NCBI GenBank assembly: GCA_040752025.1
Contig: JBFMFR010000031.1
Span: 18,786 to 82,785 of the forward strand
Direction of reading: 5' to 3'
Length of the DNA stretch: 64,000 bases
Source of the DNA: JBFMFR01 sp040752025
GTDB taxonomy: Bacteria; Chloroflexota; Anaerolineae; Anaerolineales; UBA4823
This document shows positions 20,029 to 29,094 of the stretch, in pieces (the first letter of the stretch is position 1; each line of letters opens with the position of its first letter). A model generated the notes under the pieces. The model was not told the DNA's origin. It worked only from the letters and a program-made list of their open reading frames with translations, and did no database searches. The position numbers were made by a program, and so were the translations under genes.

Positions 20029-22215
20029 CTAAGCCTCGTTATCTGCCGGACTCTCTAACGGCAGGCTGAACCACACCCTGGCTCCACCCGCAGAGCGGTT
20101 TTCTGCGCCTACCCGGCCGCCATGCGCCTCCACGATCGTCTTCACCACCGAGAGGCCCAGCCCGACCCCGTACTGCGCCCCACGCAACTCATGCGCAGTG
20201 AAATAGCGTTTGAACAGATCGCTGTAGCGCCCTGCTGGCAGCCCTGGCCCATTATCCAGGACCGAAATCACCAGGTCAGCCTCTCGCTGCTCCACTACCA
20301 ACTGGATCACCGCGCCAAAGGGCGTAAACTTGCTGGCATTCTCCAGTAAGTTGACCAACACCTGGCTCAAACGAGAGGGATCGGCCCATAGGGTGGGAAG
20401 TTCCTGGGGCAGCTCCAGCTCCAGCGCCTGCTGCCGGCGCCTGAGCAGCGGCGACATCAGCGCTGCCGTATCCCGGATCACCTGGTGCAGCGCAATCGGG
20501 CGGCAGCGCAGGCGGAAGCAGCCCGCCTCGATCGTGGCGCTCTCCAGCAGGTTATCCAGCAGCGCTTGCAAGTGCTGTGTGCTTATTCGAGTTGTGTTGG
20601 CCAGCTCCATCAACTCCTCGGAGGACATGCTGTCGCCCTCCTCGGCCAGCAGCTCGATCGAAGCGGCGATGCTGGAGGAAGGCGTACGGAACTCGTGGGC
20701 CATGTTGGCCAGGAACTCGGCCCGCAGGCGGTTATAGGCGGCCTCCTCGCTCACATCGCGAAATACCAGCACCCGCTCTCCAGGCCCGGCAGGAGCATCG
20801 CTCGCTTCCATCCACGAAGTCGATACTGCCAGGGTCAGCGGGCGGTCGTTCCCATCCAACACCGCCAGGCGGCGCACAGGCGGGCGGCCCGGCAGCGGTT
20901 CGAGGATATCTTTCAGCGTCTGCGCTTCCCCAGGCGCCGGGCGAAAGACTCTGCTGTAGGGACTGCGCAGCATCTCCACCGCCCGGCGTCCCAGGATGCG
21001 TTCGGCATCGGGGTTGAGCCAGGTGATCAACCCATCCTGGTCCAGGGTCACCACGCCTTCACGGAGCGCACCCAGCAAATGCGTCACCTGACTCATTTCG
21101 CGCTGTGTAATTTGCAGCATCTGCTGGATGTAGCGCCGCGAGTCCGCCAATTGCTCGGCCAGTTGGTTGATCTCGACCCAATCGCTCTGCTCCGGCAAAG
21201 GCGTTTCCCAATCCCCCTTGCGCAGGTTCTCGGCCGCTTCGGCCAGGCTGCTCAACGGGCGCAGAATGCGGTGGGTGCGCCTCATCGCCGCCAGGATGCC
21301 CAACCCTGCCACCAGCAAACTGCCGCCCAACAACAACGCCGCCGAATTGAAGATGCCCTGGCTGATCGGCTTTGCCGGCAAAGCCACCTCGCTGATCCCC
21401 ACCAGCTCACCCTGGCTATCCAGCAGCGGCGCCAGGCCCAGGTAATATTCCACGGCCTGGTCAGCGCCGCGCACGCAGCAAGAAGACAACGTACGGCGCA
21501 CCTGTTCGGCCGCGTCGGGGTTGAGCGGCCAATCCGGCGCAAAGGACAGGCTGGTTGCCACGCGCTGCCCGTTGACGATCAGGCTCTGCTCCAGGCCGGT
21601 GTCCTGCGCCATGCCGCGCATCTCCTCGTCATCCAGCACCTGCACCGCCAGCATCCAATCACCAGCGCCCGAAGCACAGCGCTCCGCCTGGAGCGGATTG
21701 GCGGCTACCACCAGCAAGCGCGGCGGGCTTTCTTGAACCACCAGGTCCACATAGGGCAAAGCGCGCCCACCGCGCAGCGCATCTGGAGAGGGCAGGCCGG
21801 CCATGCCGTCGACCACCACAGGCTGGCGATGCCTGACCAGGAAAAGCGCATCGATCGAGGTATCCTTGCGCAGCGTATCCAGGTAGGGCTGCAAAGCTTG
21901 CAGATCATCCGCCAGGACCAGGTTGCACAACGTCGGGCGCTCAGAGATCAGCCGGGCCAGGCCTGCCAGGCGCTCGCTCTCCGCCTCGTACAGCGCCTGC
22001 GTGGATAGCTGTGCTTCCTGGATGCGCAGCTCCACCTGGTAATTCAACTGAAGCTGCATGGCGCCAAAGGCGGGCAAGGCCCCAAACAAAACCGTCAGCG
22101 CAACGATCAATGCCACGCTGGCGGTCAGGCTTTGCGATATTCTGGATGGCCGGCGCTGGAAAGCCCGGCGAAGGCGCTCGAAAATTGTCGGGGGTAGAGC
22201 AGGCGACTCTGACAT
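20029..22215 (-). CDS. Membrane sensor histidine kinase
   Basis: 728 residues from the ATG at 22215, preferred over an upstream in-frame start at 22281 whose extra residues look non-coding. Order: membrane helix 1 (about 27-50), an extracytoplasmic sensor domain of about 230 residues with several cysteines (including SSCCVRG), membrane helix 2 (about 290-315), HAMP, a PAS domain (LREGVVTLDQDGLITWLNPD), HisKA with MAHEFRTP (His at about 505), and HATPase with N (LLENASKF), G1 (DNGPGLP) and G2 (GVGLGLS) boxes. It phosphorylates the regulator encoded directly downstream. Confidence 0.95.
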   Translation of the reverse strand: MSESPALPPTIFERLRRAFQRRPSRISQSLTASVALIVALTVLFGALPAFGAMQLQLNYQVELRIQEAQLSTQALYEAESERLAGLARLISERPTLCNLVLADDLQALQPYLDTLRKDTSIDALFLVRHRQPVVVDGMAGLPSPDALRGGRALPYVDLVVQESPPRLLVVAANPLQAERCASGAGDWMLAVQVLDDEEMRGMAQDTGLEQSLIVNGQRVATSLSFAPDWPLNPDAAEQVRRTLSSCCVRGADQAVEYYLGLAPLLDSQGELVGISEVALPAKPISQGIFNSAALLLGGSLLVAGLGILAAMRRTHRILRPLSSLAEAAENLRKGDWETPLPEQSDWVEINQLAEQLADSRRYIQQMLQITQREMSQVTHLLGALREGVVTLDQDGLITWLNPDAERILGRRAVEMLRSPYSRVFRPAPGEAQTLKDILEPLPGRPPVRRLAVLDGNDRPLTLAVSTSWMEASDAPAGPGERVLVFRDVSEEAAYNRLRAEFLANMAHEFRTPSSSIAASIELLAEEGDSMSSEELMELANTTRISTQHLQALLDNLLESATIEAGCFRLRCRPIALHQVIRDTAALMSPLLRRRQQALELELPQELPTLWADPSRLSQVLVNLLENASKFTPFGAVIQLVVEQREADLVISVLDNGPGLPAGRYSDLFKRYFTAHELRGAQYGVGLGLSVVKTIVEAHGGRVGAENRSAGGARVWFSLPLESPADNEA

Positions 22216-22270
22216 GGACCCACACACCTCGCGTGCACAGACACAAGCGAACCCTAAATGCCTGCGGGTA

Positions 22271-22615
22271 TTATATCTCACCTTTCCTGGCGCAGCGCGC
22301 CAACAGCCGGGATAGGATCACCGCCGCCAGGCCGGCCCCCAACGCGGTGGGAATCGCCAGCGGGTGGCGCGGCAGCACGCCCAGGCAGGCAAAACTGACT
22401 GCGGCATGGAAGAGCGGCAGGCGCATCGCGGCGGGCGTGGGACGCGGGCGCGGCAGATGGGACAGGCGTTTCTGCCAGCGCCTGCGCCGCATCTGCGAGC
22501 GCATTTGGGCCCGGATCAGGCCCAGCATCGCCTGTCGCTCGCCGGGGTCCAGCCGCTCGTACAGGCGCGCCCACTCCAACAGACAGTTATCTTCTCTCCG
22601 GCGCAAGCGTTTCAT
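22271..22615 (-). CDS. Small membrane protein with basic N-terminus
   Basis: 114 residues from the ATG at 22615 (an in-frame start at 22645 is possible). The first ~70 residues are rich in Arg and Gln and soluble; the rest has one or two membrane helices (AAVSFACLGVL, ALGAGLAAVILSRLL). No family recognised. It precedes the kinase gene on the same strand with a 55-nt gap, so it may be in that transcript. A perfect palindrome abuts its start codon. Confidence 0.55.
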   Translation of the reverse strand: MKRLRRREDNCLLEWARLYERLDPGERQAMLGLIRAQMRSQMRRRRWQKRLSHLPRPRPTPAAMRLPLFHAAVSFACLGVLPRHPLAIPTALGAGLAAVILSRLLARCARKGEI

Positions 22616-22632
22616 TAGAACATTTATTCTAA
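22615..22632. promoter_or_regulatory. Palindrome at the start codon, candidate operator
   Basis: TTAGAA, six bases (CATTTA), TTCTAA form a perfect inverted repeat. It begins at the first base of the ATG at 22615 on the minus strand. It resembles a GAAC-N4-GTTC box with one mismatch, the SOS box type of some Gram-positive lineages, but the resemblance is loose. Confidence 0.35.
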
Positions 22633-22689
22633 CGCAAGAATCCACCGCTCCCAGTGATTTTTAGGCAGATTTTATCCCCCACACAGCGT

Positions 22690-22701
22690 TATAATTCTCC
22701 C
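22690..22701 (+). promoter_or_regulatory. -10 element abutting a lipoprotein start
   Basis: TATAAT (22690-22695) is followed by TCTCCC and ATG at 22702. No ribosome-binding site is present, so a leaderless transcript is likely. Confidence 0.5.
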
Positions 22702-23397
22702 ATGCCATCGCGCCTCGCACTCACGCGCTACCTGCTGCTGTTCCTGGCCCTGCTGTCCTTGCTGGCCTGCAACCTGACCGGCCAGGCCACGCCCGCCGCC
22801 CAGGAAAAACCGGGCAAGCTGCCCACCCGCACGCTGCGCGCCACGCGCACGCCCACCTTCACCCCCACGCTGACCGCCACCGCCACCCAGACCGCCACGG
22901 CGACGATCACGCCCACAGCGACCCACACGGCCACCTCCACCCCCACGCTCACCGTCACACCGGTGCCCACGCGCACGCACACTCCCACGCGCACACCCAT
23001 CCCTCCCACTTTAACCCCCGGCCCGCTCCAGATCACCCGCGGCCAGCAGGCCTGGACGCTGATCGAGGCCAAATTCACCACCCAGGTGAACGTCCTGGGC
23101 ACTGAGACCAGCCCGCAGCTCTACGACGACTCACCCGGCGGCTGGGTGTTCTATTACCTCGAATTCCGCCTGGACACGGGCGCCTCCCTGGTGAGCCTGC
23201 TCAGCCAGGACGAGCTCGGGCTGAGCTTCATGCACAACCGCCAGGGCCTGCCCGGGGCTTTCTTCCTCGACAGCCTGGGCGAACGCTTCCCGGTCAAACT
23301 GGTGGGCGAGAACTGGCTGGCCGCGCCCATGCCGCCCGGGCATTCGGGGTTTGTGTTGTATATCGCGGATTTGCCGCCGTTTGTGGTCGGCCAGTAG
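22702..23397 (+). CDS. Lipoprotein with Thr/Pro-rich linker
   Basis: 231 residues. The signal peptide ends in the lipobox LLAC (Cys at about residue 22), giving a lipid-anchored surface protein. Residues about 40-110 are a low-complexity linker of TPT and TAT repeats, a style very common in Chloroflexi lipoproteins. The C-terminal ~120 residues (QQAWTLIEAKFTTQVNVLG onward) form a beta-rich domain of the kind that often follows such linkers; I cannot name it. The stop codon lies inside the GTAGGGG repeat arm that starts at 23394. Confidence 0.85.
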   Translation: MPSRLALTRYLLLFLALLSLLACNLTGQATPAAQEKPGKLPTRTLRATRTPTFTPTLTATATQTATATITPTATHTATSTPTLTVTPVPTRTHTPTRTPIPPTLTPGPLQITRGQQAWTLIEAKFTTQVNVLGTETSPQLYDDSPGGWVFYYLEFRLDTGASLVSLLSQDELGLSFMHNRQGLPGAFFLDSLGERFPVKLVGENWLAAPMPPGHSGFVLYIADLPPFVVGQ

Positions 23398-23470
23398 GGG
23401 CGGGTCTAAGACCCGCCCCTACTAAGACCCGCCCCTACTAAGACCCGCCCCTACTAAGACCCGCCCCTAC
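23394..23470. repeat. GTAGGGGCGGGTCT palindrome plus four 16-bp tandem repeats
   Basis: TAAGACCCGCCCCTAC is repeated exactly four times (23407, 23423, 23439, 23455). It is preceded by one inverted copy at 23394, which makes a perfect hairpin with the first unit. The array covers the stop codon of the lipoprotein gene. Similar GGGGCGGGTCT elements are known as interspersed repeats in several bacteria; I infer slippage of such an element. Confidence 0.85.
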
Positions 23471-23567
23471 AGCGCAACGCCCAACCGCCTTGTAAGTTCC
23501 CGCCTCCCCAATCGGTGGTAAACTATAGGCACCGGCAACCGTTCGAATCATCCGTGGAGGTGCTGCG

Positions 23568-24317
23568 ATGAAGACCAAAGCCGTTCTCAGCCTGGCGGGC
23601 GCTACTCTGATCCTGGCGCTGCTCTTTACCCTGGCCCCGGCCCAATCCGGCCAGGCTGCCGCCATCCCCAAGAACCCCATCCCGCTCTACCTGGCGATCA
23701 ACAACTTCGGCGAAATCAGCCTGACTTCCGGGAGGATGGGCGTGCCCAACTACGTCATCACCCTGACCGGCCCGCTGCCCGACGAGGTGCTCAACCTGAT
23801 CGGTAAGAACCTGCTGATCGTGCGCTTCGATAACAAAGAGGCGGTCTATAACTTGCAAGATTACCCGCTCAAATCGATCCAGTTCGACCGCGGCTATTAC
23901 AACGTCACCCAACTGAGCGCCAACGGCAGCCGCACTTACGTGCAGGCTTTCCGCACCTTTGTGGTGAACGAAAAACCAATCCAGGATCTAACCAACTTCA
24001 CCCCACTGGAAACCACCACGGGGCGGCGCTCGTGTTTCGAAACGGCCTTCCACACCAAGATGTACGGCACGGTGGTCTTCCCTGTGCGCCTGCGCGATGA
24101 GCCCTATATCCCCAAAGACCTGGACTTGAACTGGAAAGGCTCGCTGCGCCAGAACGAGCGTGTGTGGATCAGAAGCATCTATTGCAACGCGGGCATCTGG
24201 CTGCAGATCGAGCGCATCACCGGCACCATCGGCTGGGCCAAAGAATGGGGGCTGAGCGAAGCCCTGGTCGAGAAGACTTTCATCCGGCCGGCGGACCAAG
24301 GCCCCTACGGTGATTGA
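23568..24317 (+). CDS. Secreted protein of unknown function, 249 aa
   Basis: The start follows GTGGAGG. A signal peptide (about 1-31, ending QSGQAAA) precedes a soluble domain of about 218 residues with two cysteines (RRSCFET and SIYCNAG) that could form a disulphide. No lipobox is seen. The body is beta-rich with repeated aromatic pairs. Family not recognised. The LCAT-like gene begins right at its stop (GTGATTGACATG overlap), so the two are likely co-expressed. Confidence 0.8.
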   Translation: MKTKAVLSLAGATLILALLFTLAPAQSGQAAAIPKNPIPLYLAINNFGEISLTSGRMGVPNYVITLTGPLPDEVLNLIGKNLLIVRFDNKEAVYNLQDYPLKSIQFDRGYYNVTQLSANGSRTYVQAFRTFVVNEKPIQDLTNFTPLETTTGRRSCFETAFHTKMYGTVVFPVRLRDEPYIPKDLDLNWKGSLRQNERVWIRSIYCNAGIWLQIERITGTIGWAKEWGLSEALVEKTFIRPADQGPYGD

Positions 24318-24318
24318 C

Positions 24319-25776
24319 ATGCCCGAGCCAGCGCCTGGAGCGCCCCCGCCTCACTTTATCGTACTGGTGCCCGGCTACATGGGCAGCCGTCTGCGCAGCC
24401 GCAGCACCGGCGAGATGGTCTGGCTGGACCTGCCCTCCCTGCTCAAAGACCCCTTCGAAATCCCCCAGGCCATCCAGGGCCTGTTCGCCCAAATGCACTA
24501 TCCCAACGACGACCTGGAGCCGGACGGCATCATCGACCAGATCGTCTTCCTGCCGCCGCTGTTCAAGCAGCAGCACTACGGCCGCCTGCTGGAAGCGCTG
24601 GCGCGCTGGGGTTACAGCCTGCCCGGCGGCGCGCCCCTGCCCGGCAAGCCGCGCGTCTACACCTTCGCCTACGACTGGCGGCAGGATAACCGCCTCTCCG
24701 CCCAGCAACTGGCCCAGGCCGTGCAGGGCTGGCGCGCCGAAAACCCGGGCGCCAGGGCCTGGTTGATCGGCCACAGCAACGGCGGCATCGTCTCGCGCTG
24801 GTACATCGAGAAAGAAGGCGGCAAGGAGCACGTCGAGCGCCTGTTCCTGATGGGCTCGCCCTGGGACGGCGCCCCGAAGTCGCTGCAAGTGCTGTTAAAG
24901 GGCATGGACATGTTCCTGGTGCGCCTGCTCAGCGCCTCCGTTGACATCCCCGCCCTCACCCGCCAGCTTATGCTCAGCTTCCCTTCTTTCTACCAACTGG
25001 TGCCGAACTACTTCCCCTTTTTGCGCGACGAAAACGACCAGCCCATCGACCCGTACAGCGACATGAGCTGGCTGGAGACCGGCGCGCAGCGCCAGATGCT
25101 GCAGGACGCCCGCCAGTTCAACATGGACCTGGGCACCACCTTGAGCGTCGACAGCCTGTGCTTCTTCGGCGTCAAGCAGCCCACCACGACTTCGGGCGTG
25201 CGCCACCTGGAACCGGGCGGCGAGTGGCAGATTACCTGGGACCAGACCGAAGCCGGCGACGGCACTGTGCCGCAGCGCAGCGCCATCCACCCGCAGGCGC
25301 GCGAGAAGCTGCCCTATGCCGCCGGGCACGGCGATATCTACGTGGTCCCGCCGGTGCTGGAGAAGCTCGAGTTCGAGCTGGTCAGCAAATACGGCCTGGG
25401 CGTGCTGGCTGCCCTGGTCACCGAGCGCCTGGCGATCCAGTTCGAGCCGCAGGGCGAGGTCTTCGCCCCGGGCGAGGCCATCCCGGTGTGGGCCAGCCTG
25501 CGCCAGCGCCAGAGCGGCGCCCCGGTATTCGGCGCACAGGTCAGCGTGCAGGCCGTGCTCAGCCAGGCCCTGCCAGGCAGCGACTCAGAAACCAGCGAAC
25601 CATCGCCTGAGATACAGATGGAAGCCAGCCTGCGCGTTGCCGGGCGCTACGAGGGAGAACTAATTGCCCCGCAGACTCCCGGCTATTACCGCCTGGTTGC
25701 CAGGGTCACGGTCCCTGGCGAAAACCCGGTCGAGTTGGAAGAGCTGGTGCTGGTAGAAGCCGCGCCGGAACTCTAG
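24319..25776 (+). CDS. LCAT-like alpha/beta hydrolase (lipase/acyltransferase)
   Basis: 485 residues from the ATG at 24319; a GTG at 24310 is an alternative and overlaps the previous stop. FIVLVPGYMGSRL opens the fold. The nucleophile elbow is GHSNGG (Ser about residue 152), with GDGTVP (Asp about 313) and GHGDIY (His about 336) completing the triad, as in the lecithin-cholesterol acyltransferase family (PF02450). About 120 C-terminal residues form an Ig-like beta domain (FAPGEAIPVWASLRQ). No signal peptide is visible, so it seems cytoplasmic. The likely substrate is a lipid ester. Confidence 0.88.
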   Translation: MPEPAPGAPPPHFIVLVPGYMGSRLRSRSTGEMVWLDLPSLLKDPFEIPQAIQGLFAQMHYPNDDLEPDGIIDQIVFLPPLFKQQHYGRLLEALARWGYSLPGGAPLPGKPRVYTFAYDWRQDNRLSAQQLAQAVQGWRAENPGARAWLIGHSNGGIVSRWYIEKEGGKEHVERLFLMGSPWDGAPKSLQVLLKGMDMFLVRLLSASVDIPALTRQLMLSFPSFYQLVPNYFPFLRDENDQPIDPYSDMSWLETGAQRQMLQDARQFNMDLGTTLSVDSLCFFGVKQPTTTSGVRHLEPGGEWQITWDQTEAGDGTVPQRSAIHPQAREKLPYAAGHGDIYVVPPVLEKLEFELVSKYGLGVLAALVTERLAIQFEPQGEVFAPGEAIPVWASLRQRQSGAPVFGAQVSVQAVLSQALPGSDSETSEPSPEIQMEASLRVAGRYEGELIAPQTPGYYRLVARVTVPGENPVELEELVLVEAAPEL

Positions 25777-25784
25777 CTGCCCGG

Positions 25785-26762
25785 TCAGACGCCGCCCACC
25801 AGGCGCTCCAGCAGTTGGCGATAATAACAGTAGTTCTCGAAAGAGATCTCCGGGCGCACGCGCCCGTCCGCCAGCGGGATGTAGCCGCCCTGCGCCAGCA
25901 GCGGCGGGAGGCTGCGCTCCATCGTCTCCCGGATGTGCTCCCGCCCCTGGCGCAGCATGTCCAGGTCGATGCCCCCGATCAGGCGCAAATCCCGCCCGAA
26001 CTCCTCCCGGATCGAGCGGTAATCCATGGCCTGCGGGTTGCTTTCCACCGCCCACAGGCAGTTGATGCCCGCCTCCACCGCGGCCGGCAGCAGCACGCGG
26101 GCATTGGCGTAGGTGCGCCAGATGATGATCTGCACGCCATGCCGCTTGAGCACTTCCAGGATCGGGCGGTAGCTGTACAAAGCGAACTGGCGGTAGGTGC
26201 GCGGCGAAACCAGCGCGCCATGGTTGCCGCCGATCGGCTCGCTGAACAGCGCGGCGTCGATGTGGACCTCTTTCAGCAGACGATCGGCCATCCCGGCAGC
26301 CAACTCACCCTGGATCAGCATCGCCTGGCGCACGAAATCCGGCTCATCGGCCAGCAGGTAAAGCGAGCGGGCGAAGCTGCGCCAATCCTCGATGCCGATG
26401 GCTTGCAAGAAGCCCCAATGCACCAGCAGCATCAAAACGTGCCGGCGCTCCCGCCAGCCCGCCAGGCGCGCCCGCCAATCCTCGGGCATGCGCCCTTCTG
26501 CGCTGCGCTCCAGGCGCTGGCGCAGCTTCTTCAGGCCGTTGCGCTGCCCGGCCAGCTTGACCAGGTCCAGGCCGGGGCGCGTCTCCAGGTCGATCTCCTC
26601 GCGCCGGTCGTAATCAAACAGGTCTTGCAAAAGGCCATCCTGGGAGAAACCCTGTGCGCGCCACGCCTCCAGCACCCCGTCTCGAATGCCCTCTTCGAAG
26701 AGCGGCGGGCGGTCGGGCTTCCCGTAACCCATCGTTGCTACAAAGCGCTGGCGAGAATCCAT
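25785..26762 (-). CDS. Uroporphyrinogen decarboxylase (URO-D) family protein
   Basis: 325 residues from the ATG at 26762, served by GAGGTG; a GTG nine bases upstream is also possible. It opens MDSRQRFVATMGYGKPDRPPLFEEG, the URO-D family style, and has AALFSEPIGGNHGALVSPRTY and RLIGGIDLDML. It is more like the MtaA/corrinoid methyltransferase branch and the many uncharacterised URO-D proteins than like HemE. It may therefore move methyl groups rather than make haem. It stands alone between convergent and divergent neighbours. Confidence 0.82.
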   Translation of the reverse strand: MDSRQRFVATMGYGKPDRPPLFEEGIRDGVLEAWRAQGFSQDGLLQDLFDYDRREEIDLETRPGLDLVKLAGQRNGLKKLRQRLERSAEGRMPEDWRARLAGWRERRHVLMLLVHWGFLQAIGIEDWRSFARSLYLLADEPDFVRQAMLIQGELAAGMADRLLKEVHIDAALFSEPIGGNHGALVSPRTYRQFALYSYRPILEVLKRHGVQIIIWRTYANARVLLPAAVEAGINCLWAVESNPQAMDYRSIREEFGRDLRLIGGIDLDMLRQGREHIRETMERSLPPLLAQGGYIPLADGRVRPEISFENYCYYRQLLERLVGGV

Positions 26763-26946
26763 CCCTTTCACCTCTGCGTCGATTCTATCAGCTTCTCATG
26801 TTTTTGGACGCGCTGGCGTGATTTTTGTTGCCCGGCAGTGTGACAAATAACACTATGCCTGCCAGATCAGATTCGTGTATGCTATGAAATGGAAAAACCT
26901 ATCTGAACGTTCAAACTGGTTTATTTTTTACTCAGGAGGGACAACC

Positions 26947-29091
26947 ATGAAGCAAGTTCACCTGACCCACATTATCTTGCGTGTGTTCCTGACCATTGTT
27001 CTGCTCAGCCCGGCTGGCTGCAGCGCCATCTCGACCTGGATGGCCGACCAGGCTCACCAGAAAGGCCAGGCCCTCGAAGCGCAGGGTCAGGCCGACCAGG
27101 CCATCGAGCGCTACACCAAGGCCATCGATGCCAACCCGCTGCTGGCTGGCGCTTTCTTCCAGCGCGGCAAGCTGTACTACAGCCAGGGCCAGCTCGACCT
27201 GGCGCTGGCAGACCTGGAGCAGACCGGCGCGCTGGACGCCCAGAACGCCGAAGCGCCCTACCTGTGCGCCAAGATCTACCTGGAGCAGGCCAACCCGGGC
27301 AAGGCGCTGGGCCACCTGGACCAGACGATCAACCTCGACCCGCAGAACGCCGACGCCCGCTACCGCCGCGCCCTGATCTACCTGGAGCAGGATGAGGCCC
27401 AGAAAGCCCACGCTGACCTGGACCAGGCCATCGCTCTCGAAATCCCTGAAACCGACGCCTATTACCAGCGCGGCCGGCTGCTGGCGGAAGCGAAAGCATG
27501 GAAAGCGGCCGTGGCCGACTTCGACCAGGCCATCCGCCTGAACGACCAGCTCAGCGCCGCCTACTACCAGCGCGCTCTGGCCTACATCGCCCTGGAAAAG
27601 CCCGAAACGGCGATCAAAGACCTGAGCCAGGCCATCCAACTCGAGGCGGGCATGGCGCCGGCCTACTCCCAGCGCGCCCACCTGTACCTGGCCAGCGGAG
27701 AGACTGACAAAGCCTTCGCTGACTTCGACCAGGTGATCCAATTGGACGAGCAGAACGCAGACGCCTTCTACCAACGCGGGCTCTTGCAGCTTCAGAAAAA
27801 GGAGCTGCAAAAGGCGCTGGATGACTTGAGCCAGGCGCTCGAGCTGGACGCCGGGCTGGTGGGGGCCTATTTCCAGCGCGGGGAGATCTATTCCCAGCAG
27901 GGTGATTTGGAATTGGCTGTCAACGACTTCAACCAGGTGGTCAAGCTGCAAGGCGATTACCCTCAAATCTACGAAAAGCGCTCGCTGGCGCTGGTGGACC
28001 TGGGCAACTACGCCGCCGCCATCGCAGATTTGGATCGCGTCGTCGCCCAGCAGCCGGAGGAAGTCGCCCCGCTCTTCCTGCGCGGCTACGCCAAATTCCA
28101 GAGCGACGACCTGGACGGCGCGGTCGACGATTTCATGGAGGTCAGTAAGATCCACAGCAGCAAGGCCGCCGGCTACAAAAACGGCCCGGCTTACCTGAAC
28201 ATCGGCCTGGCGTTAGCACGCAAGAAAGAATACCGGCGGGCTATCGACTGGCTCGGACGCTCGATCAAAGCCGAGCCTACGGCCATCGCCTATCACGCTC
28301 GCGGCGACATCAATTTCGAGCTCAAGGACTGGGGAGCCGCCAAAGAGGATTACCAGCAGGCGCTGGACCTGGACACCAATGGCCAGATCGCCATCCTCAA
28401 TCTTGAAATGGCGCAGGTGAATTTCCTGTTCGGTGAATTCCAGCAGGCCATCGATTACACCCAGGAATTCCTGGATGCACAACCGGAGTCCGATCTGTCC
28501 GGAGCGGTGCAGGCCTGGATCGCTCAAGTGCAGGCCGAACTGGACGGCGAATCCACCCTGGGCCTGGAAAAGCTGGCCTGGATCAGCGACGATCTCTCTC
28601 CGAGCTTCGAGCGCGAAGTGTTCTCCGAACCGCAATTCGAGAAAATATATCGCAAGAATCCCGAATTCTATACTGCCCGGTACCTCGAGAGCCTGGCCTT
28701 TTTCGGCACCGAAAAGGGTGAAGATGCCATCTTAGTAGCCGCCTTCAGGTTGGGAGATGAGCAGGCCCAGCTAGATTTCGCTCAATCTATGATCGATGCG
28801 ATGGTGACTATCATGAGAAATGACAAGTTCACCTCTTTGAATCCCACTGGTGTGGGTTCGGTAAACTTCGGCTACTGTGATCCAAGCCGGGAGCAGGAAG
28901 TATGTACCCTGACTTTCCTGCGCGGCTTTGTAGTGGTGCAGGTTACCCTCGCCTATCAAGGCGAAAAGCCAACCTTCACCATCGAGAACCTGGGCAAACT
29001 GATGGACGAACGCGTCATCCAGACCCTGCTGGCGGGCCTGCCGTTCGAATCGGGCCTGCAGGACCTCATGCAGATCGCCCCGGTGCGCTGA
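26947..29091 (+). CDS. TPR-repeat lipoprotein
   Basis: 714 residues. The start at 26947 follows CAGGAGG. The signal peptide ends in LLSPAGCSAIS, an imperfect lipobox. About a dozen tandem tetratricopeptide repeats follow (pattern A.YYQRG..Y...G....A..DL.QAI.L), reaching about residue 560. The last ~150 residues are different, with two cysteines (FGYCDPSREQEVCTL) and a beta-rich look. TPR proteins of this kind scaffold complexes at the cell surface. TATAAT-like sequences upstream are weak. Confidence 0.88.
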   Translation: MKQVHLTHIILRVFLTIVLLSPAGCSAISTWMADQAHQKGQALEAQGQADQAIERYTKAIDANPLLAGAFFQRGKLYYSQGQLDLALADLEQTGALDAQNAEAPYLCAKIYLEQANPGKALGHLDQTINLDPQNADARYRRALIYLEQDEAQKAHADLDQAIALEIPETDAYYQRGRLLAEAKAWKAAVADFDQAIRLNDQLSAAYYQRALAYIALEKPETAIKDLSQAIQLEAGMAPAYSQRAHLYLASGETDKAFADFDQVIQLDEQNADAFYQRGLLQLQKKELQKALDDLSQALELDAGLVGAYFQRGEIYSQQGDLELAVNDFNQVVKLQGDYPQIYEKRSLALVDLGNYAAAIADLDRVVAQQPEEVAPLFLRGYAKFQSDDLDGAVDDFMEVSKIHSSKAAGYKNGPAYLNIGLALARKKEYRRAIDWLGRSIKAEPTAIAYHARGDINFELKDWGAAKEDYQQALDLDTNGQIAILNLEMAQVNFLFGEFQQAIDYTQEFLDAQPESDLSGAVQAWIAQVQAELDGESTLGLEKLAWISDDLSPSFEREVFSEPQFEKIYRKNPEFYTARYLESLAFFGTEKGEDAILVAAFRLGDEQAQLDFAQSMIDAMVTIMRNDKFTSLNPTGVGSVNFGYCDPSREQEVCTLTFLRGFVVVQVTLAYQGEKPTFTIENLGKLMDERVIQTLLAGLPFESGLQDLMQIAPVR

Positions 29092-29094
29092 GGC

